Origin: Sipunculus nudus
Taxonomy: Eukaryota; Annelida; Sipuncula; Golfingiida; Sipunculidae
NCBI GenBank assembly: GCA_026874595.1
Contig: CM049322.1
Location: forward strand, 29,699,340-29,763,339
Reading direction: 5' to 3'
DNA length: 64,000 nucleotides
Position numbers and translations under genes: made by a program. Below the pieces are notes generated by a model. That model made no database searches and was not told where the DNA came from. It saw only the letters and a program-made list of their open reading frames with translations. Within the stretch, counting starts at the first letter, position 1; each line of letters starts with the position of its first letter. Below, piece after piece: positions 43,671 to 57,600 of this stretch.

Positions 43671-44875
43671 GGATGGGTTAAAGGTAATATGTAATATTGA
43701 TAGTAATAGAAAATTTCAGGTTTTCTTGCCTGAAGCTTGATTAAAGATATATTAGGATTGCAGCCTTGTTTGGTTATATTAAAATATAGGAAAAGGCTTA
43801 AGTTGTAGTGTGAGTAGTATATACGTTCATGCTAGATGCTGTCATTGTCCAGTAAGCACTGGGCATCAGGCTTGAGGTGATTACCAATTAGATAAACCTG
43901 GGCTTGTTTTTAGATTCATTACCTGGGCTTGGTCAGTAGGCCTATACATTTCAGTATTGCTTGGTCAGTTTACACATTGTGTGGGGCAAGCTATTGTCAC
44001 CTGAAACCAGGGAGTGCTGCTGCAGTGCTGCTGAAGTTGGAGAACTTCAGCGGTAGACAGTCTGATAGTCAAAATCTCTGATGAGGTCTGGTGCCACAGA
44101 CAGTGAATAAGGCCTAGTCTGCGCTCAGCAGTATTGCAGTCCGAGTACAATATCTTGTACAAATCTTACTGAATGTATTTAAAAAATCTAATATTTATCA
44201 TGTGCAATAAAAACCTGCTCAAGATAAATTAAAGTGGACTAACCTAACGAGATAATATAAGTTGGTTTTAGACACGAAATTCACGGACTCCTCTGTTTAG
44301 ATGAACATGAATAGGTTGTATTTGAATGATACAAGCAAGATGGACTATCTGCAGAGTGTATATTCTTTAATTAAAAGTATACAGATATAGATGTATACAT
44401 TACCAAGTTTATGTTTTGTTGAACAAGTACTGCTAGCATTTAATTATACTAAATTGCACCACACATTACTTTAATATTATTTTGTGTTTCATGATTTTTC
44501 AAACCTTTCTCTTTTTGCACACTGTGCTTAAAATGAAGTTTTTTTTTTTTAATTTTTTTTGTTGAAGATTTGAATGAATAATTAAATGTAAAAGATAGTG
44601 TCTTTAACCGAGGCGAATATGAACATACCGGAACTGGGTTTTATGTTGAACTGATCAAGAACTGGCTGGAAATAATGCTGAAAATAGCCGAATTGTGCCC
44701 ATTATTTGGGAGAGAAAGCTCATTTATACTAAACGATTTAAAACTATTAAATTTCATTTTTAATTAAGGACAACAATTACCAAAGTTACAATTGAAATAT
44801 ACGAACATGTAAAAGTTTCACCAACAGGGGTGGGATAATGAAGGGTATATGTTGATATCACTATTTGAAAATAAA
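43669..44875. other. No gene seen (left arm, near centre)
   Basis: AT-rich. A 65-codon frame at 43,965-44,162 (minus) is mirrored in the right arm with the same residues, but it has no recognised domain. Confidence 0.5.
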
Positions 44876-45016
44876 GTAAAAGTAATAGTTATAGTAATAG
44901 TAATAGTAATAATAATAGTAAAAGTAATCGTAATAGAAGCCAAGTAAAACTAATGGTTATAGTAATAGATGAAAAAATGTTGTAATAGAAATAGAAATAG
45001 TAATAGTAATAGTAAC
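44876..45016. repeat. (TAATAG)n hexanucleotide-like repeat next to the palindrome centre
   Basis: Irregular repeats of 'taatag', 'taaaag' and 'gaaatag'. Mirrored at about 45,388-45,528 as 'ctatta'. Encodes only repeat-type residues (NRNSNSN). Confidence 0.85.
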
Positions 45017-45198
45017 AAAACCCTTGTAATAGGACCAAACTCTGATATATATCTATTGATATATTTATATAATATATATATGGAAACCAGGGTTAAGGGA
45101 TTGAAGTTAAGCACTGTTGGACGGACAAACGGACTGAAAGAGAGTATATCAATACATTCTATTTTAAGCTATTTATAAGGAAAACCCTAGAAGTAGAG

Positions 45199-45205
45199 TT
45201 GAACC
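45199..45205. other. Palindrome spacer (7 bp)
   Basis: The arms meet around the unpaired 'ttgaacc'. Flanking bases 'ccctagaagtagag' and 'ctctacttctaggg' pair perfectly, so the hairpin loop is only 7 nt. Confidence 0.97.
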
Positions 45206-45387
45206 CTCTACTTCTAGGGTTTTCCTTATAAATAGCTTAAAATAGAATGTATTGATATACTCTCTTTCAGTCCGTTTGTCCGTCCAACAGTGCTTAACTT
45301 CAATCCCTTAACCCTGGTTTCCATATATATATTATATAAATATATCAATAGATATATATCAGAGTTTGGTCCTATTACAAGGGTTTT

Positions 45388-45528
45388 GTTACTATTACTA
45401 TTACTATTTCTATTTCTATTACAAAATTTTTTCATCTATTACTATAACCATTAGTTTTACTTGGCTTCTATTACGATTACTTTTACTATTATTATTACTA
45501 TTACTATTACTATAACTATTACTTTTAC
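45388..45528. repeat. (CTATTA)n repeat next to the palindrome centre
   Basis: Mirror of 44,876-45,016. One base differs near 45,426 (Phe against Cys in the spurious frame). Confidence 0.85.
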
Positions 45529-46733
45529 TTTATTTTCAAATAGTGATATCAACATATACCCTTCATTATCCCACCCCTGTTGGTGAAACTTTTACATGTT
45601 CGTATATTTCAATTGTAACTTTGGTAATTGTTGTCCTTAATTAAAAATGAAATTTAATAGTTTTAAATCGTTTAGTATAAATGAGCTTTCTCTCCCAAAT
45701 AATGGGCACAATTCGGCTATTTTCAGCATTATTTCCAGCCAGTTCTTGATCAGTTCAACATAAAACCCAGTTCCGGTATGTTCATATTCGCCTCGGTTAA
45801 AGACACTATCTTTTACATTTAATTATTCATTCAAATCTTCAACAAAAAAAATTAAAAAAAAAAAACTTCATTTTAAGCACAGTGTGCAAAAAGAGAAAGG
45901 TTTGAAAAATCATGAAACACAAAATAATATTAAAGTAATGTGTGGTGCAATTTAGTATAATTAAATGCTAGCAGTACTTGTTCAACAAAACATAAACTTG
46001 GTAATGTATACATCTATATCTGTATACTTTTAATTAAAGAATATACACTCTGCAGATAGTCCATCTTGCTTGTATCATTCAAATACAACCTATTCATGTT
46101 CATCTAAACAGAGGAGTCCGTGAATTTCGTGTCTAAAACCAACTTATATTATCTCGTTAGGTTAGTCCACTTTAATTTATCTTGAGCAGGTTTTTATTGC
46201 ACATGATAAATATTAGATTTTTTAAATACATTCAGTAAGATTTGTACAAGATATTGTACTCGGACTGCAATACTGCTGAGCGCAGACTAGGCCTTATTCA
46301 CTGTCTGTGGCACCAGACCTCATCAGAGATTTTGACTATCAGACTGTCTACCGCTGAAGTTCTCCAACTTCAGCAGCACTGCAGCAGCACTCCCTGGTTT
46401 CAGGTGACAATAGCTTGCCCCACACAATGTGTAAACTGACCAAGCAATACTGAAATGTATAGGCCTACTGACCAAGCCCAGTTAATGAATCTAAAAACAA
46501 GCCCAGGTTTATCTAATTGGTAATCACCTCAAGCCTGATGCCCAGTGCTTACTGGACAATGACAGCATCTAGCATGAACGTATATACTACTCACACTACA
46601 ACTTAAGCCTTTTCCTATATTTTAATATAACCAAACAAGGCTGCAATCCTAATATATCTTTAATCAAGCTTCAGGCAAGAAAACCTGAAATTTTCTATTA
46701 CTATCAATATTACATATTACTTTTAACCCATCC

Positions 46734-46736
<3 letters not shown>
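45529..46736. other. No gene seen (right arm, near centre)
   Basis: Mirror of the left-arm centre-proximal spacer. Nothing recognised. Confidence 0.5.

Positions 46737-46795
<59 letters not shown>
46737..46795. repeat. (TA)n microsatellite (right arm)
   Basis: Shorter counterpart of 43,605-43,668. Confidence 0.9.
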
Positions 46796-46798
<3 letters not shown>

Positions 46799-48071
46799 TG
46801 AAACCTGTCTAAAGCGGACAGTCAAGGGACTCAATCATTTTGTCCTTAATAGTGAGGTGTCCTTATTAGGTAGGTTGACCTTGGTTGATAACTGAGGGAT
46901 TATAAATAAAGACAACGAACAGTTGCAAGAACGTGTTTATTGTATTATATCAGATTTCATGTATATGTACAACATATTCATGCACACATCATGCATTCAA
47001 TATTCATATACAAACTGTGATTATTTTTACTTATCTCAAGTAGTGAACATTATAAGGCGAAATGTCTATGAAGACATCCGTAAAAACAATGTTCATATAC
47101 GCGCGTACGCTCTTTTTCACTGAATCACATAGTCGAATAAGCTTGATATTCTCAGGAAGCATAAGCTCCCGCCCAGGAGTACGTGTTGTGCTACCTGGCG
47201 GCATTGCCTAAACTCTCTTAGTTCAGCTGTCGAAATGCGATAATCTCAAAGATAATGACGACGTTGATAATGCGAAGATTTTAATGGCTAAGAACCTGGA
47301 AACATTCGTTTTTATAGGTGAATGTAGCTTTAGCCTAAAATAAACTTTCTTTGATGATGGTTGTTTGGTTTAATTTGCTTTAATGTTGAAGGCACCCGAG
47401 ATTAAACGAACCCAGAGGGGCTTGACACGGCGGCACGATATGCAGCAGATGTTTGACACTGAGCAGATCAGTTTGAGATATACTGAGCAAAACCGATAAA
47501 TTAATATCAAACAGCCTGCTATAACAAATTGGCTAATTTTACAGTTAGATATTGCGTGGTGAGATCAGGGACGCATGGGAAATCGGTAGGCGTTTAATAA
47601 ATTTATTGACCCAGCGGTCGAGCGAAAAATATGCAGCTTCGCAACATCTGAATGATCATCCGTGGAATAAAGTGACACGATGTTTAACGCTTCATATTTG
47701 CTGTGTTTAACTTATGAGCACATCACACCGTGAGCCCAGACACGCATTAAGGTAACAACTGGGGATTGCATAATCCTTTGTGTTCCAGTCCCGGGAACAG
47801 CTACTACCGGTGGTCTTTGATGTTGCCCGGGGCGAGTGATCAGTGTTCGCCGGAGGTAGCGTATCGTGTCCGCATTTGTCAGATTCATTTACTTTTAGAA
47901 TGTTGGTTTGAGTTGAAATCTGCTGTCCGTTGTCCGCAGTAGTGAGGTGTCCGCCTTACAGAGGTTCCGCTTATACATAACATATAGGGAATTTTGAAGG
48001 GACTTAACTATCTTGTCCGTTATAGCCAGTTGTCCGCCTTAGTGAGGTGTCTGTTAGACAAGTTTCCACTG
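46796..48071 (-). mobile_element. pogo/Tigger-like DNA transposon (right arm)
   Basis: Mirror of 42,329-43,604 with the same 1,276-bp length, CAGTG termini and TA flanks. The MPPGSTTRTPGREL remnant lies on the minus strand ending near 47,204. It differs from the left copy by single bases only in what I compared (for example tttggg/tctggg near 47,738). Confidence 0.75.
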
Positions 48072-49054
48072 TATATATGTATATAATATCATTACAAATG
48101 GGTACAGTGGATACGCTTAGGAGTCGCCCTCTTAGAAATGTTCAATATATGCAATTAATTGTAAACGTGGACCATGCTCAATATTATTATCCAGAAATCT
48201 TAGATAAGGTATTTTGATCCTGACACGGTAAAAAGAATCTTAGTAAAATCCCGTCAATCATGCAAAACAGAAGTTTTAATAGTAACAGTCGCTGTACCAT
48301 GTAGAAGGTTAATAAATTCACAGTACAGCATTTGTATGGCCAGCAAAATGTTACCTAAATTTCTCATTGAACATCGTGTGTAATCGTGTGTTCTTTTTGA
48401 GCAATATGAGATATATATTCACTTAATTTAAACAACAATTTAAGCATTTGGGTTATCTTTTAAACTAGTTTTTAATCTAGCAGCGGCGAATGTAGAACTC
48501 AGTTCAACGTAACTAAAAAATCTCCGATTCGAAAAATGTGAATGTGAAAAAAAACAGGTCATCTGTATATTGATCCACCAACAGATGTCGCTTCCCGACG
48601 AAAAGCTTTTCATTTTATCCAAAGCCTCAGGGAGAGGAAAGTGAAAGTTTTCACGATGATATGTGCGGTAGGACAGTTTATCGGCATGCCATATCGCTGG
48701 CGATATATGTGAAGGTCTTGACCTCAGTGACCCTGTAATTCTTTATAAATTTTATTGGACCTCACTATCACTGCGGTGCATAACTACGTCGAATGTGTCA
48801 CACATACATTTTGCAACCTGGGAAAAACAAAAAAAAAATTGAGGACAAATGAGGACTGAGGTAGGGACAAGTTATTTTAAGGATAGGTGAATGTCTTTGT
48901 ATCGTTGTCTGTTGAATACGGATGAAGATATTCATTCGATAATAATTTTTTATTTTTAAGCCTTCTAAATTTCAGGTTTTATTAACACATGGTTAGGAAT
49001 AATCCAGAAGTCATACCCTGTCGTTAAGAAAGAGGTTCAACGAGATTTCACCAT
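48072..49054. other. No gene seen (right arm)
   Basis: Mirror of 41,346-42,328. Confidence 0.5.
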
Positions 49055-49135
49055 TATTTTTTTAAGGCAACAGCGGGGTTTGATCCAGCGACCTTCAGCT
49101 CCGATGTACAACGCCTTAATCACTAGGCTACGTCC
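49055..49135 (-). repeat. tRNA-like SINE fragment (right arm)
   Basis: Mirror of 41,265-41,345 with the same A-box-like and B-box-like words on the minus strand. Confidence 0.55.
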
Positions 49136-52055
49136 TACCCCAGGTAGGGATAAGTTAATTGCATTTTCAAAATGTAGGTTCTGAGTGAATATTTGTCTTT
49201 TGGAAGACAGGTGCACACAAATTGCTGTGATAGTGTGATACTGTCGCGTTTAAACAAGTAAACCTCTCGTTTAAAGCAATAAATACCACTGGCGCTACTT
49301 ATACAAATGGAGAGGTCTTCAATTTTACAACGCAAACTCGCAAAAATAAGCTACGCTAAGTAGTATGTACATACACGTGGTATGTTTTTAATTAACTAAA
49401 TCAAAACAAATTAAAAATATCTGTTTGGTAAAACACATTGAACTGTTAAAAAATATAACTTCTTCGTGCTGATGTAACCATTTATTAAAAATAATATATT
49501 GTTTAAAACTAATACTCATATCTAAGAGTTAAAATTCATATGCAAATAGCAAACTTATGCTGCCTGTAGCTGCTGGTTTTTCGGTAACATATTTACATAT
49601 TCAATCCACTCATGACTTGTTCTAAACATTGGAATCGTTACTCATGGTCGAATCGGAGCGGGGGCATAGCTTGCCGCATGGGTTCCCCCCCCCCTACTAG
49701 CATGTAACATTGATGCAGGTGTTTTCTCTAATTCCATAAACTAAATATTCGCTAGGAAATTTTAAGCATGAAAGAAAATTTAACAATATGACGAATCAGT
49801 CATGTTTACATCATAATTCATTGATGTATTCTTTCATCTGCAACAATTTAAAGATAAAAAGAAATATATTTCCGGGAGATTATTCATGAATTTCTTTTGG
49901 ATTAATTTGAGTTAATAAACCATAGATTCCATAAGAATGATAACATATTTGAAATGTTGGAATTTTATTTTTTTAATTTTGAAACTTTTTTTAATAATCA
50001 TTTTTGATACCATTAGTTTCTTTATTTAAATTATTTTTCCATGAATATTCATGACCCGGGCTCATTTCTTGACAGGAATTAAAAATTTCCTAGATTTCAA
50101 TCTCAACTGACACACATGAACGTCGCCACTTCTCTAAATCTTGGCTGAGCCCCTGTAACTTTAGGATATACCTGTGATGCAATCGGATGTGCGTGCTTTT
50201 TAGGTATGACTAACAAAAGCATATATATCGATATACTTTTTTGGGATACACTCTGACATAGTTTAACTGATAACTTTAGACCATTGAGAGAAAAGTAAAC
50301 AAAATGAGACAATTCCGTGTCCACCTGAATGGTATTTAAATTTAAATTCCGTTATTCACAAAAGTGTCAAGGACATCACTTAAGAAGGTATATAGTTTAC
50401 ATTTTTGTCAAAAACTGTATATTGTACAATTATTATCCCCTCGCAACGAAGTCCTTCGGATTCGGCTTGAGGACCGATTTAGAGCCAAACAGTTTAACCA
50501 AAACCGTTCATGTTTCAAATATGGCTTATTCACATTTGGATAAAGAACCCTGTTGGTTTTTAAGTCGCGGGATCACAGGTCAGGGCCGGAGGATTCACTT
50601 CTTAAGAAAGCTTGTGAGCACATTTTAAGCCAAACTGTTTGACAAAAACATTGAATTTTTTCACACATCGCTCACTCACCCTTAGATGAGTGTTTGCGGG
50701 TGCGGGCTAAATTTATCGGCCCGCGCAGGACCCTAGTGCACGATAACACAAAAAGACCTCAATGGAGTTTGATGAAATTTTCAGGATAGCTCGGCAATGA
50801 TACAAGGAACAATTCATAAACATTTTTAGGTTGCGATCCATTTTTTTGGGGGGGGGGTGTATTGCATATTTGTTTTGCACTGGGATGTAGCAGATGACGA
50901 TTAGGTCATATTTGGAGTGCGAGTCATGACGCCATAGAGGACAACGAGGTCACTCCACGTGTAGGTGCCGTTTCCCTGAAAGGTGTCAGTAAATCAACGT
51001 AGGGTCTGCAGAACGAGAGCCATGATTGTGGTTTATTGTTTTATAGTCCTGGGCCCTGTTGTAATAAGGAAGTAAATGTTTCAGCTCCACCAGACCCCCA
51101 CACTAGAGGAAAAACAAGACTCTGATAAGCCCGAGATATGTCTGAGTAGTAGACTTTAAAATTCCCCCTTTCAACGATACCTGTTGGTGGAAGAGTGACA
51201 ACTTTCAAATGCACATAGCAATAAAATCTTATTATTTTCTTGCTGAGTATATATAGATATTATCATATTCATTCAACTGTTTTGTTAACATCATCTTACA
51301 ATTTAAATTATCAATAAATATGGTCACATCTCGTTTTGAAACGAGAGAGAAAGATGCCAAAACGCAGCTTTTGACAATGTTCGTGGCATTTTATACAGCC
51401 AGGCATGAAATATACTTAATAGCCCATACATAAAATTAAGTGAACGGACATTTTTCATAATTATTTTTTTCCATGTCCTGACAACTTGTAGTAGTGGGTA
51501 TCAAGTTCTGCTTTTACAATTTTAAGGATTTGTTGTGCATTATAATATTGATAAACAAGATTCTAAGAATCAATGAAATATATACTTGTAGGTAAGTCTC
51601 ATTTCTCATGCATTTAACTGATACTCCATTTATAGCACAAGAGTATGTCTGGTTATTTGGGTACACATACATTTTCTCCGCTTATGAGTTGCCTCTCACG
51701 TGCAGACGTAGCATGGACTGTCAGGATCAATACCAAATTATTTTCCCTCTGAAAGGAGGTTCCTAGTGTACCCCTTTATATAGGCATAAAACAGGCGGGA
51801 AAAATCAACCGAGCGCAAAACCTTGTATTTGTCATTCAATAAAGACCAACAACGAATATATATTTATAACATAGGTCAAAATTATATGAATGGCAAATGT
51901 CCTACATGGATCCGGTTATTCGATGGCGTTGCTCACGTTGACGTGTCCGGCATAATCACTCCTTGGGGCTATAGGAAGTACTGGGATTAAAGCTTATATA
52001 ATTAAATAATGCGAAGTTCAGGTTCTTTAACAACACCCTGAACAATATTCTGCCA

Positions 52056-52150
<95 letters not shown>

Positions 52151-52775
52151 AATATACACTGAAAACATCAATGAGTCATCAATGTGAGCAGTTTGCATCA
52201 AATGAGCTACTCGGACTGAGGAGTTTACGAGTAGTTTAACAGGATTCCTTCTCCGACTCAGCACATTCAAGGAGCTATAATCTACCCACATTGAGCAGTT
52301 CAATTTGATTATAATGGGTGGCACTATATATTGGACTTTCTTTTTACCTCAGACAAGTGCAATATTATTCAAAAATAACTACTAAACCTATATAACAGGA
52401 ACAGGATAACATCCTAGTTAGATGTTATAATACTCTGAGGGGGTCGCTCTCTTTAAAATGAATAGTATCATAAAAATAACAACAATAATATTTCAGGAAA
52501 AATTAGATTTATCTAAAATATGATATGAAGCATACTACATCTGTGCAGATCAGAGCATGCATAAGTAAACACAGCATTTAGAATCTCCCATAAAGAAATA
52601 TTATTGATCTGCTGCCTCAGCTTCTGTTCAGTACCAGCCTTTTTGTTGATTCAAATGCAGCACATCGTAGGCCAACATGAACCGACGCGAAATAGCTGAA
52701 TCTGTAAAGAGATACAATTTTAATGATTAATAGCAAGACAATCTTGACGCTATATACAAGTTTATAGACAAATAG

Positions 52776-52834
<59 letters not shown>
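49136..52834. other. No firm gene (right arm)
   Basis: Mirror of 37,601-41,264. It includes a longer and more complex (TA)n cluster at 52,059-52,147 than the left arm has, a TATATAAA at 51,775-51,782 (minus) and (TA)n at 52,780-52,832. Open frames of 66-99 codons are unrecognised. Confidence 0.5.
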
Positions 52835-54854
52835 TAACTAAATGTTAAGCACGCTGGAGCATCGTGAGCTCCGAGATTCACGCCGTTGCCGGTATCGGCA
52901 CCCGGGCGATCATCAGATAACTGGCGCTTGTTGGGGACCCAGCTATAACTGTTACTTTCTTTTTACACGGTTCGGTGGCTTCAGGTGTAGGCATTTCGAA
53001 ATTAATTCACTTCGCCTGTTTAGTAGGATTATTGACTTGTAGCTTTTGTGGTGCAGTATGCTGTATTTCTCCTTCATACAGAGATTACATTAGTCCGAGG
53101 TTTGTTTCATTGTGTTAGAGTGTTGGATTATTTCCGAGGTGGTAGAACATTTTATTTGTTTTCTCTCCAGGGTCCCTATGTGCTTCGAAAGTTCCGAATC
53201 TTTTTCATAACGTTCACTGCGAAATGATTTGTTGTGGTTGTTGTACCGAGTTTTGAATGGGCCACTTGCCAATCCGATGTACTGAGCGGTTTGCTGTTCG
53301 GTTTTGACCTTCGCTTTGTAAACAATATTGCTAGCAAGGCAATTCCCGCCTAAGGGACATGTGTTTTTCTTCCTAGAGTTGCAGTTTGTTCCCCTGGTTT
53401 CTTGGTTATTTTTTGCAGTGATTTTATGTTATGGGCTCTTATTATTTGCATCATATTTCTCATGCAACTGTAACCGATTTTGATTGTATTTTTGTTAAAG
53501 ATTTTGTGTAGTTTGTTGTCCCGTGGGAAGTGCTTTTTGATCAGTTTTAAGAATTGTGAGCCGACATTTGTTTTGACGTTCTTGCTGTATGGTGGGTTAT
53601 ACCAAATTATCTTTCTAGCTATGTTTCTTTTCTTTCTTTGTTGTCCACTATCGCCATTTCCCGAATTGTAATGGACGCTTTCATAGTACCCTACTTTCTT
53701 TAAGGCGGAGTTATAAATTGGAGCGGCATCGTCAAATATTTCTTTGCTTGATGCTAATAGTGTGAGTCTTTTCCGGTTGCCTGCGGCGAGTTTTTAATGA
53801 TTGTTGGTAAGTGATTTGATTTACAGTTTTTGTAGACAAGTTTGTCGTTTGGGTTTCTATATGGTTTGGTCTGTTCACTGTGGAGGTCAAGGTTGAGATT
53901 GAGGAAATTTGCTGATTTTAAATTAGTTTGGGTTGTGATTCTTAGGCCGTTTTCCTGGAATAGTTTAATCAATTTTTTCTTAGTTCGGCCGGTTTTACTA
54001 CCTGATGCTGATCGTAAAACAGCTAGACCGTCGTCGCAGTATATGTCCAAAATGTCCATTTTGTGTTTCATTATCACTACACAAAATGGCTGGATTCAGA
54101 TTCCTGGTTAATCTTAAGAAAAGGTTGCTCTTTTTGAAAGGGATTTGATGATCGCCCGGGTGCTGATACCGGCAACGGCGTGAAACTCGGAGTAATAACA
54201 CGATGCTCCAGCGTGCTTAACGTTTAGTTAATCTGCTCTACCTTAGCTGTATCGAGCACTATACTGCAAGCACTGGAACCAACTTAGGCTAATATTGCTT
54301 CTCAGATTTTCTGATTGAGCACTTTATACAGTATTTGCGGTACGCGTTAAATCACCAAAGACCCAACAATTACTGTTCAACATGGAATATTCTCTCATAG
54401 ACATACCGATCTACGGTGGCTCGTATAGGACATACACAAAATTATTTTTATCTCGTTCCCACGCGATAGCATCTTGTGGCCACGCGATAATCATCACGTT
54501 CCCACGAGATAGTATCTCGTTCCCACGCGATAATTATCTCGTTCCCACGCGTTAGTATCGCGTGGCCACGCGTTAGTATGCCATGCTCGCTTAAGCCCTC
54601 ATTTGGGCAAGAATGTCTGTGGTCTGTTTTATATCGAGCGTCGATGCAACTTAAATTGTTTGTATATATGAATTAAACATATGAATTAAAATGAAACACT
54701 TGTTTGTATTTTACCTTCCCAGAAAAACTTATTTTTTAGGGCTAGGGTTGGGGTTATTAAATTTCGGGTATACCGAACAGGGTAAACAACATGTCGGTTT
54801 GTGTTATGTCTCAAAGAAGAAGCTTACAACAAAAGGTCTCAGCCATGCCACTTC
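52835..54854 (-). mobile_element. Penelope-like retroelement with terminal inverted repeats (right arm)
   Basis: Mirror of 35,581-37,600. It differs by a few substitutions, for example ASGPFK.RY here against ASGPFR.RF in the left arm, and 'VYKNCK' against 'VYINCK'. Same truncation at RT motif C, so the element was already defective before the arms diverged. Confidence 0.82.
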
Positions 54855-55054
54855 ATTATGTGATATCAGATTATAACCCCACCGTTTACCTTAACAAGTG
54901 GAGAAAAGTATTATTGTCGAGCCCTTCCCTTATAATATACTTAAAATCGTTGTTATTGGTTAAATTCATATCTCAGTCAGAATCAGTACAGAGGCATTGT
55001 AGAGATCTGTCAAATTAGTTGTCAATCAGAGGGGTAAAGACCAAGCTTAATATG

Positions 55055-55327
55055 TCAATGTGCAGATAAGAAAAGTAAAAGTTTATAGGTCATTAGCCCA
55101 TCAAAATCACCAAATTTAATCATTTCTCCAAAAATTAACAACTTATTCTGTTTCCTTTTTTTTAATTTAGCCATTTCATGAATGACTGGGAAAAATTGCA
55201 GTCTTTTCATGAAATGATTGACCATTTTAATCATTTCACATAATGACTGGTGGTCAATGGAATTACGCGAAATGACTGAAAAGTACAGCATTTCATGGAA
55301 TGACTGTATGATTTCACTGATTGACTG

Positions 55328-55371
<44 letters not shown>

Positions 55372-55982
55372 ATATATATATATATATATATACTGAAACT
55401 TATTTCCTAATCATACATCCTAAACAATACTCTCCGTGTCCTTGACTGTTGAGTGGAGTATTCTGGTAAATCAATTTATATCATGATGAAATGGCGGTTA
55501 ATGAACGGCTACGTCACATTGGTTTGTGTGTCTTGGACATGCCGGGATTAAGATGCACAACATGGACTCAAATTTCGCAACCGAACGAGACACAGTAAAC
55601 ATCTGCGCTTGTTCCCGCGTCAATTTATTTATATTGTCTATAAGACAAGATAGTGTACGAGATCTAGGGAAGCAGGGAACCAGCCTAGTGATCATTTCGC
55701 GAGGAAACGCGATATGATCGCGAGGGAACGCGATATTTAGCCAAAATAAATATAACATACATGTCCCTTCAGGTGTTCTGTCCCTGCATGGAATAAAAAA
55801 AATGCAAAAATATCTTATGTAACCCATGACCTGCAACAAGCAATTATTTCGAATATATATATCTAACCTATACTGGAAACATAATACCTTATTTTATACT
55901 TTTTTGTAATATATTTGAAATGTGTCATACAGACGCTAAAATGTATATATATATGTGTGTGATTTGTGTGTACGCGCGTGTG
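55055..55982. other. No firm gene (right arm)
   Basis: Mirror of about 34,469-35,380. Holds the 'cagtcatt' repeat patch (about 55,175-55,329, minus orientation), (TA)n at 55,330-55,391 with a C interruption, and a poly-C tract at 55,989-56,004 that is longer than the matching G-run in the left arm. Confidence 0.5.
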
Positions 55983-56222
55983 CTAGTCACCCCCCCCCCC
56001 CCCCAAACACACACACTCTTGAAGATAAATTGACGCAACTGTCATCATGTTCTTTTTGTGTAACGCAGTGACAAGTGCGTCACCCATCTGTTTCTGGCTT
56101 TGAAGTATTCTCTGTACTACTTCTCTTATACATATACTTGGGATGCGGCAACGAAGTCTATTAAATAATTCCTCCAATATGGAATGAGTTTTCTGGATCT
56201 CTGCGATTCGAGAACTTGCCAA
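55983..56222 (-). CDS. Unrecognised open frame (right arm)
   Basis: Mirror of 34,235-34,468. It keeps MASSRIAEIQKTHSILEELF to SIYLQEC with one Thr to Ile change and a longer glycine tail caused by the poly-C tract. Same uncertainty as its partner. Confidence 0.3.
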   Translation of the reverse strand: MASSRIAEIQKTHSILEELFNRLRCRIPSICIREVVQRILQSQKQMGDALVTALHKKNMMTVASIYLQECVCLGGGGGD

Positions 56223-56598
56223 AAGCCACTATTGTTTGTTGGGAATGTCTTTGCTCCATGTAGTCGTGCCAATGTGTGAACTACTTCCAGTAGAATATCT
56301 CTCGTGATACAGGAATTAAGATGTGCGACGTGTGCATATACATATATATATATATACAAACGTACCTCGACTGTCACCATGGCAGTACACTAATCAGTCG
56401 GTTCTCTAATTTGAAATACAACTTCTGCCTGTTTCATATTTCAAGATCAGCATTGACTTTGGGGTAAGAGCATGTTGTTTTGCTGTTGAATCAAAAACAA
56501 TGTGATACTCATGTGACAAAGTGAGTTGAAAATACCAAGACTTGAGTACAATATTAGCATATTTCTCTTGAACGCAGTATGCTCTCCCTACGAGTCAA

Positions 56599-56792
56599 TC
56601 CATGACAGAGAGTACAGCATCTTGTCTAGTTTCTGTAGTAGCCCTAGTTGCACTATTACCTCCGATAAAGCATCCCAGGTATAGCAGGCACTTCGCTTCC
56701 GTGTCCACTTTGAATTGGATGGTAGTTTCTCAAATGTGAATGGCTTGTAGCCATGCGGTGTGATTGATTTCGACGGTACCTAAAATAAGTGT
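56599..56792 (-). CDS. Possible terminal coding exon (right arm)
   Basis: Mirror of 33,677-33,870: acceptor 'cacttattttag' on the minus strand, then VPSKSITPHGYKPF and ending LSWIDS-stop. Unrecognised. Confidence 0.3.
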
Positions 56793-56901
56793 TAGATATA
56801 GCAGGGAGATAACTCCCAATTGACTTACATTCAATTTCTTAAGCTGGGCATACCATACGTGTGTGGTAAGGTACGACACTGGTCTTTTTCAGTAGCCTTA
56901 C

Positions 56902-57148
56902 CTGACTGAGGTCAGTTTTGCTTTCATGATGTAGGCTTGGTCAGGGAAATATTTTGCCTTGGCACTTCTGCCCTCGCTGGACACCCCCGCTTCATCGTCG
57001 AGTCTGAGACTTGTTTCACCTTAAAGTATGACTGACGTTTTTTAATAGTTTGCATTTGACATTTTACAGGCAAAAAGAAATATCCGAGTTTGACCACTAG
57101 TTTGTTACGTGCCACTTGATCTTTAAGATTCCCTGTATTCTCAATGCT
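56902..57148 (-). CDS. Possible coding exon with 12-bp insertion relative to left arm
   Basis: Mirror of 33,321-33,555. Before the donor 'gtaagg' it reads 'gcaaaactgacctcagtcag', against 'gcagtcag' in the left arm. The 12-bp difference keeps the frame SAKAKYFPDQAYIMKA. Unrecognised product. Confidence 0.3.
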
Positions 57149-57339
57149 CTGTGGACAATCTGTGGCCAAAAATAAAGGTTTTTATCGACTCATTGGGTTT
57201 CTGTGTCCTCCCTTTGAAGCAAGCTCGCATTGAAATGTTCCTTTTTTTCATGAAATACTCTTGGAACTTCACAAAATTCAAATTTCCGAAAATCACGGTC
57301 TTACATCTGAAAGGCGCGGAGGAATTCTTTAGTCCTCGG

Positions 57340-57600
57340 TTCCATACGCTAAACAATAAAACTCAAGAGGTGTCCAAAATGGCGGATGACTGCCACGGTC
57401 ACCTCTTGAGTTTACTTGAATTGCTGAATCCACGCGTTTCAATCTTCTGGTGCAAAGGTAAATTGAGTAGGTGGCGGGAAGTACGCTTAGCTGGTTGCCA
57501 TGAATCTGAGGTACGTAGTTACGCACAACGAAACGGATGGCGCTCTATTTATTGTGGCATCCATTAATTTTTGTGGCTGTGTATTGCGCCGCTGCCGCTA
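57340..57600. promoter_or_regulatory. Candidate promoter region (right arm)
   Basis: Mirror of 32,870-33,130, with the same 'ccaaaatggcgg' (57,375-57,386) YY1-like site and CTCAAGAGGTG inverted repeat. It lies upstream of the right-arm signal-peptide exon. Confidence 0.35.

Larger units (their letters stand above)
29035..45198. repeat. Giant inverted repeat, left arm (16.2 kb)
   Basis: Reverse complement of 45,206-61,429. Paired coordinates sum to 90,404 at the centre, 90,399-90,400 at 40-43 kb, 90,435 at 35-37.6 kb, 90,469 at 31-33.5 kb and 90,464 at the outer end. The homology is continuous and interrupted only by small indels and microsatellite-length changes. The outer end is the T10 run at 29,038-29,047 followed by three shared bases. 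Includes exons 1 and 2 of gene A. Confidence 0.97.
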
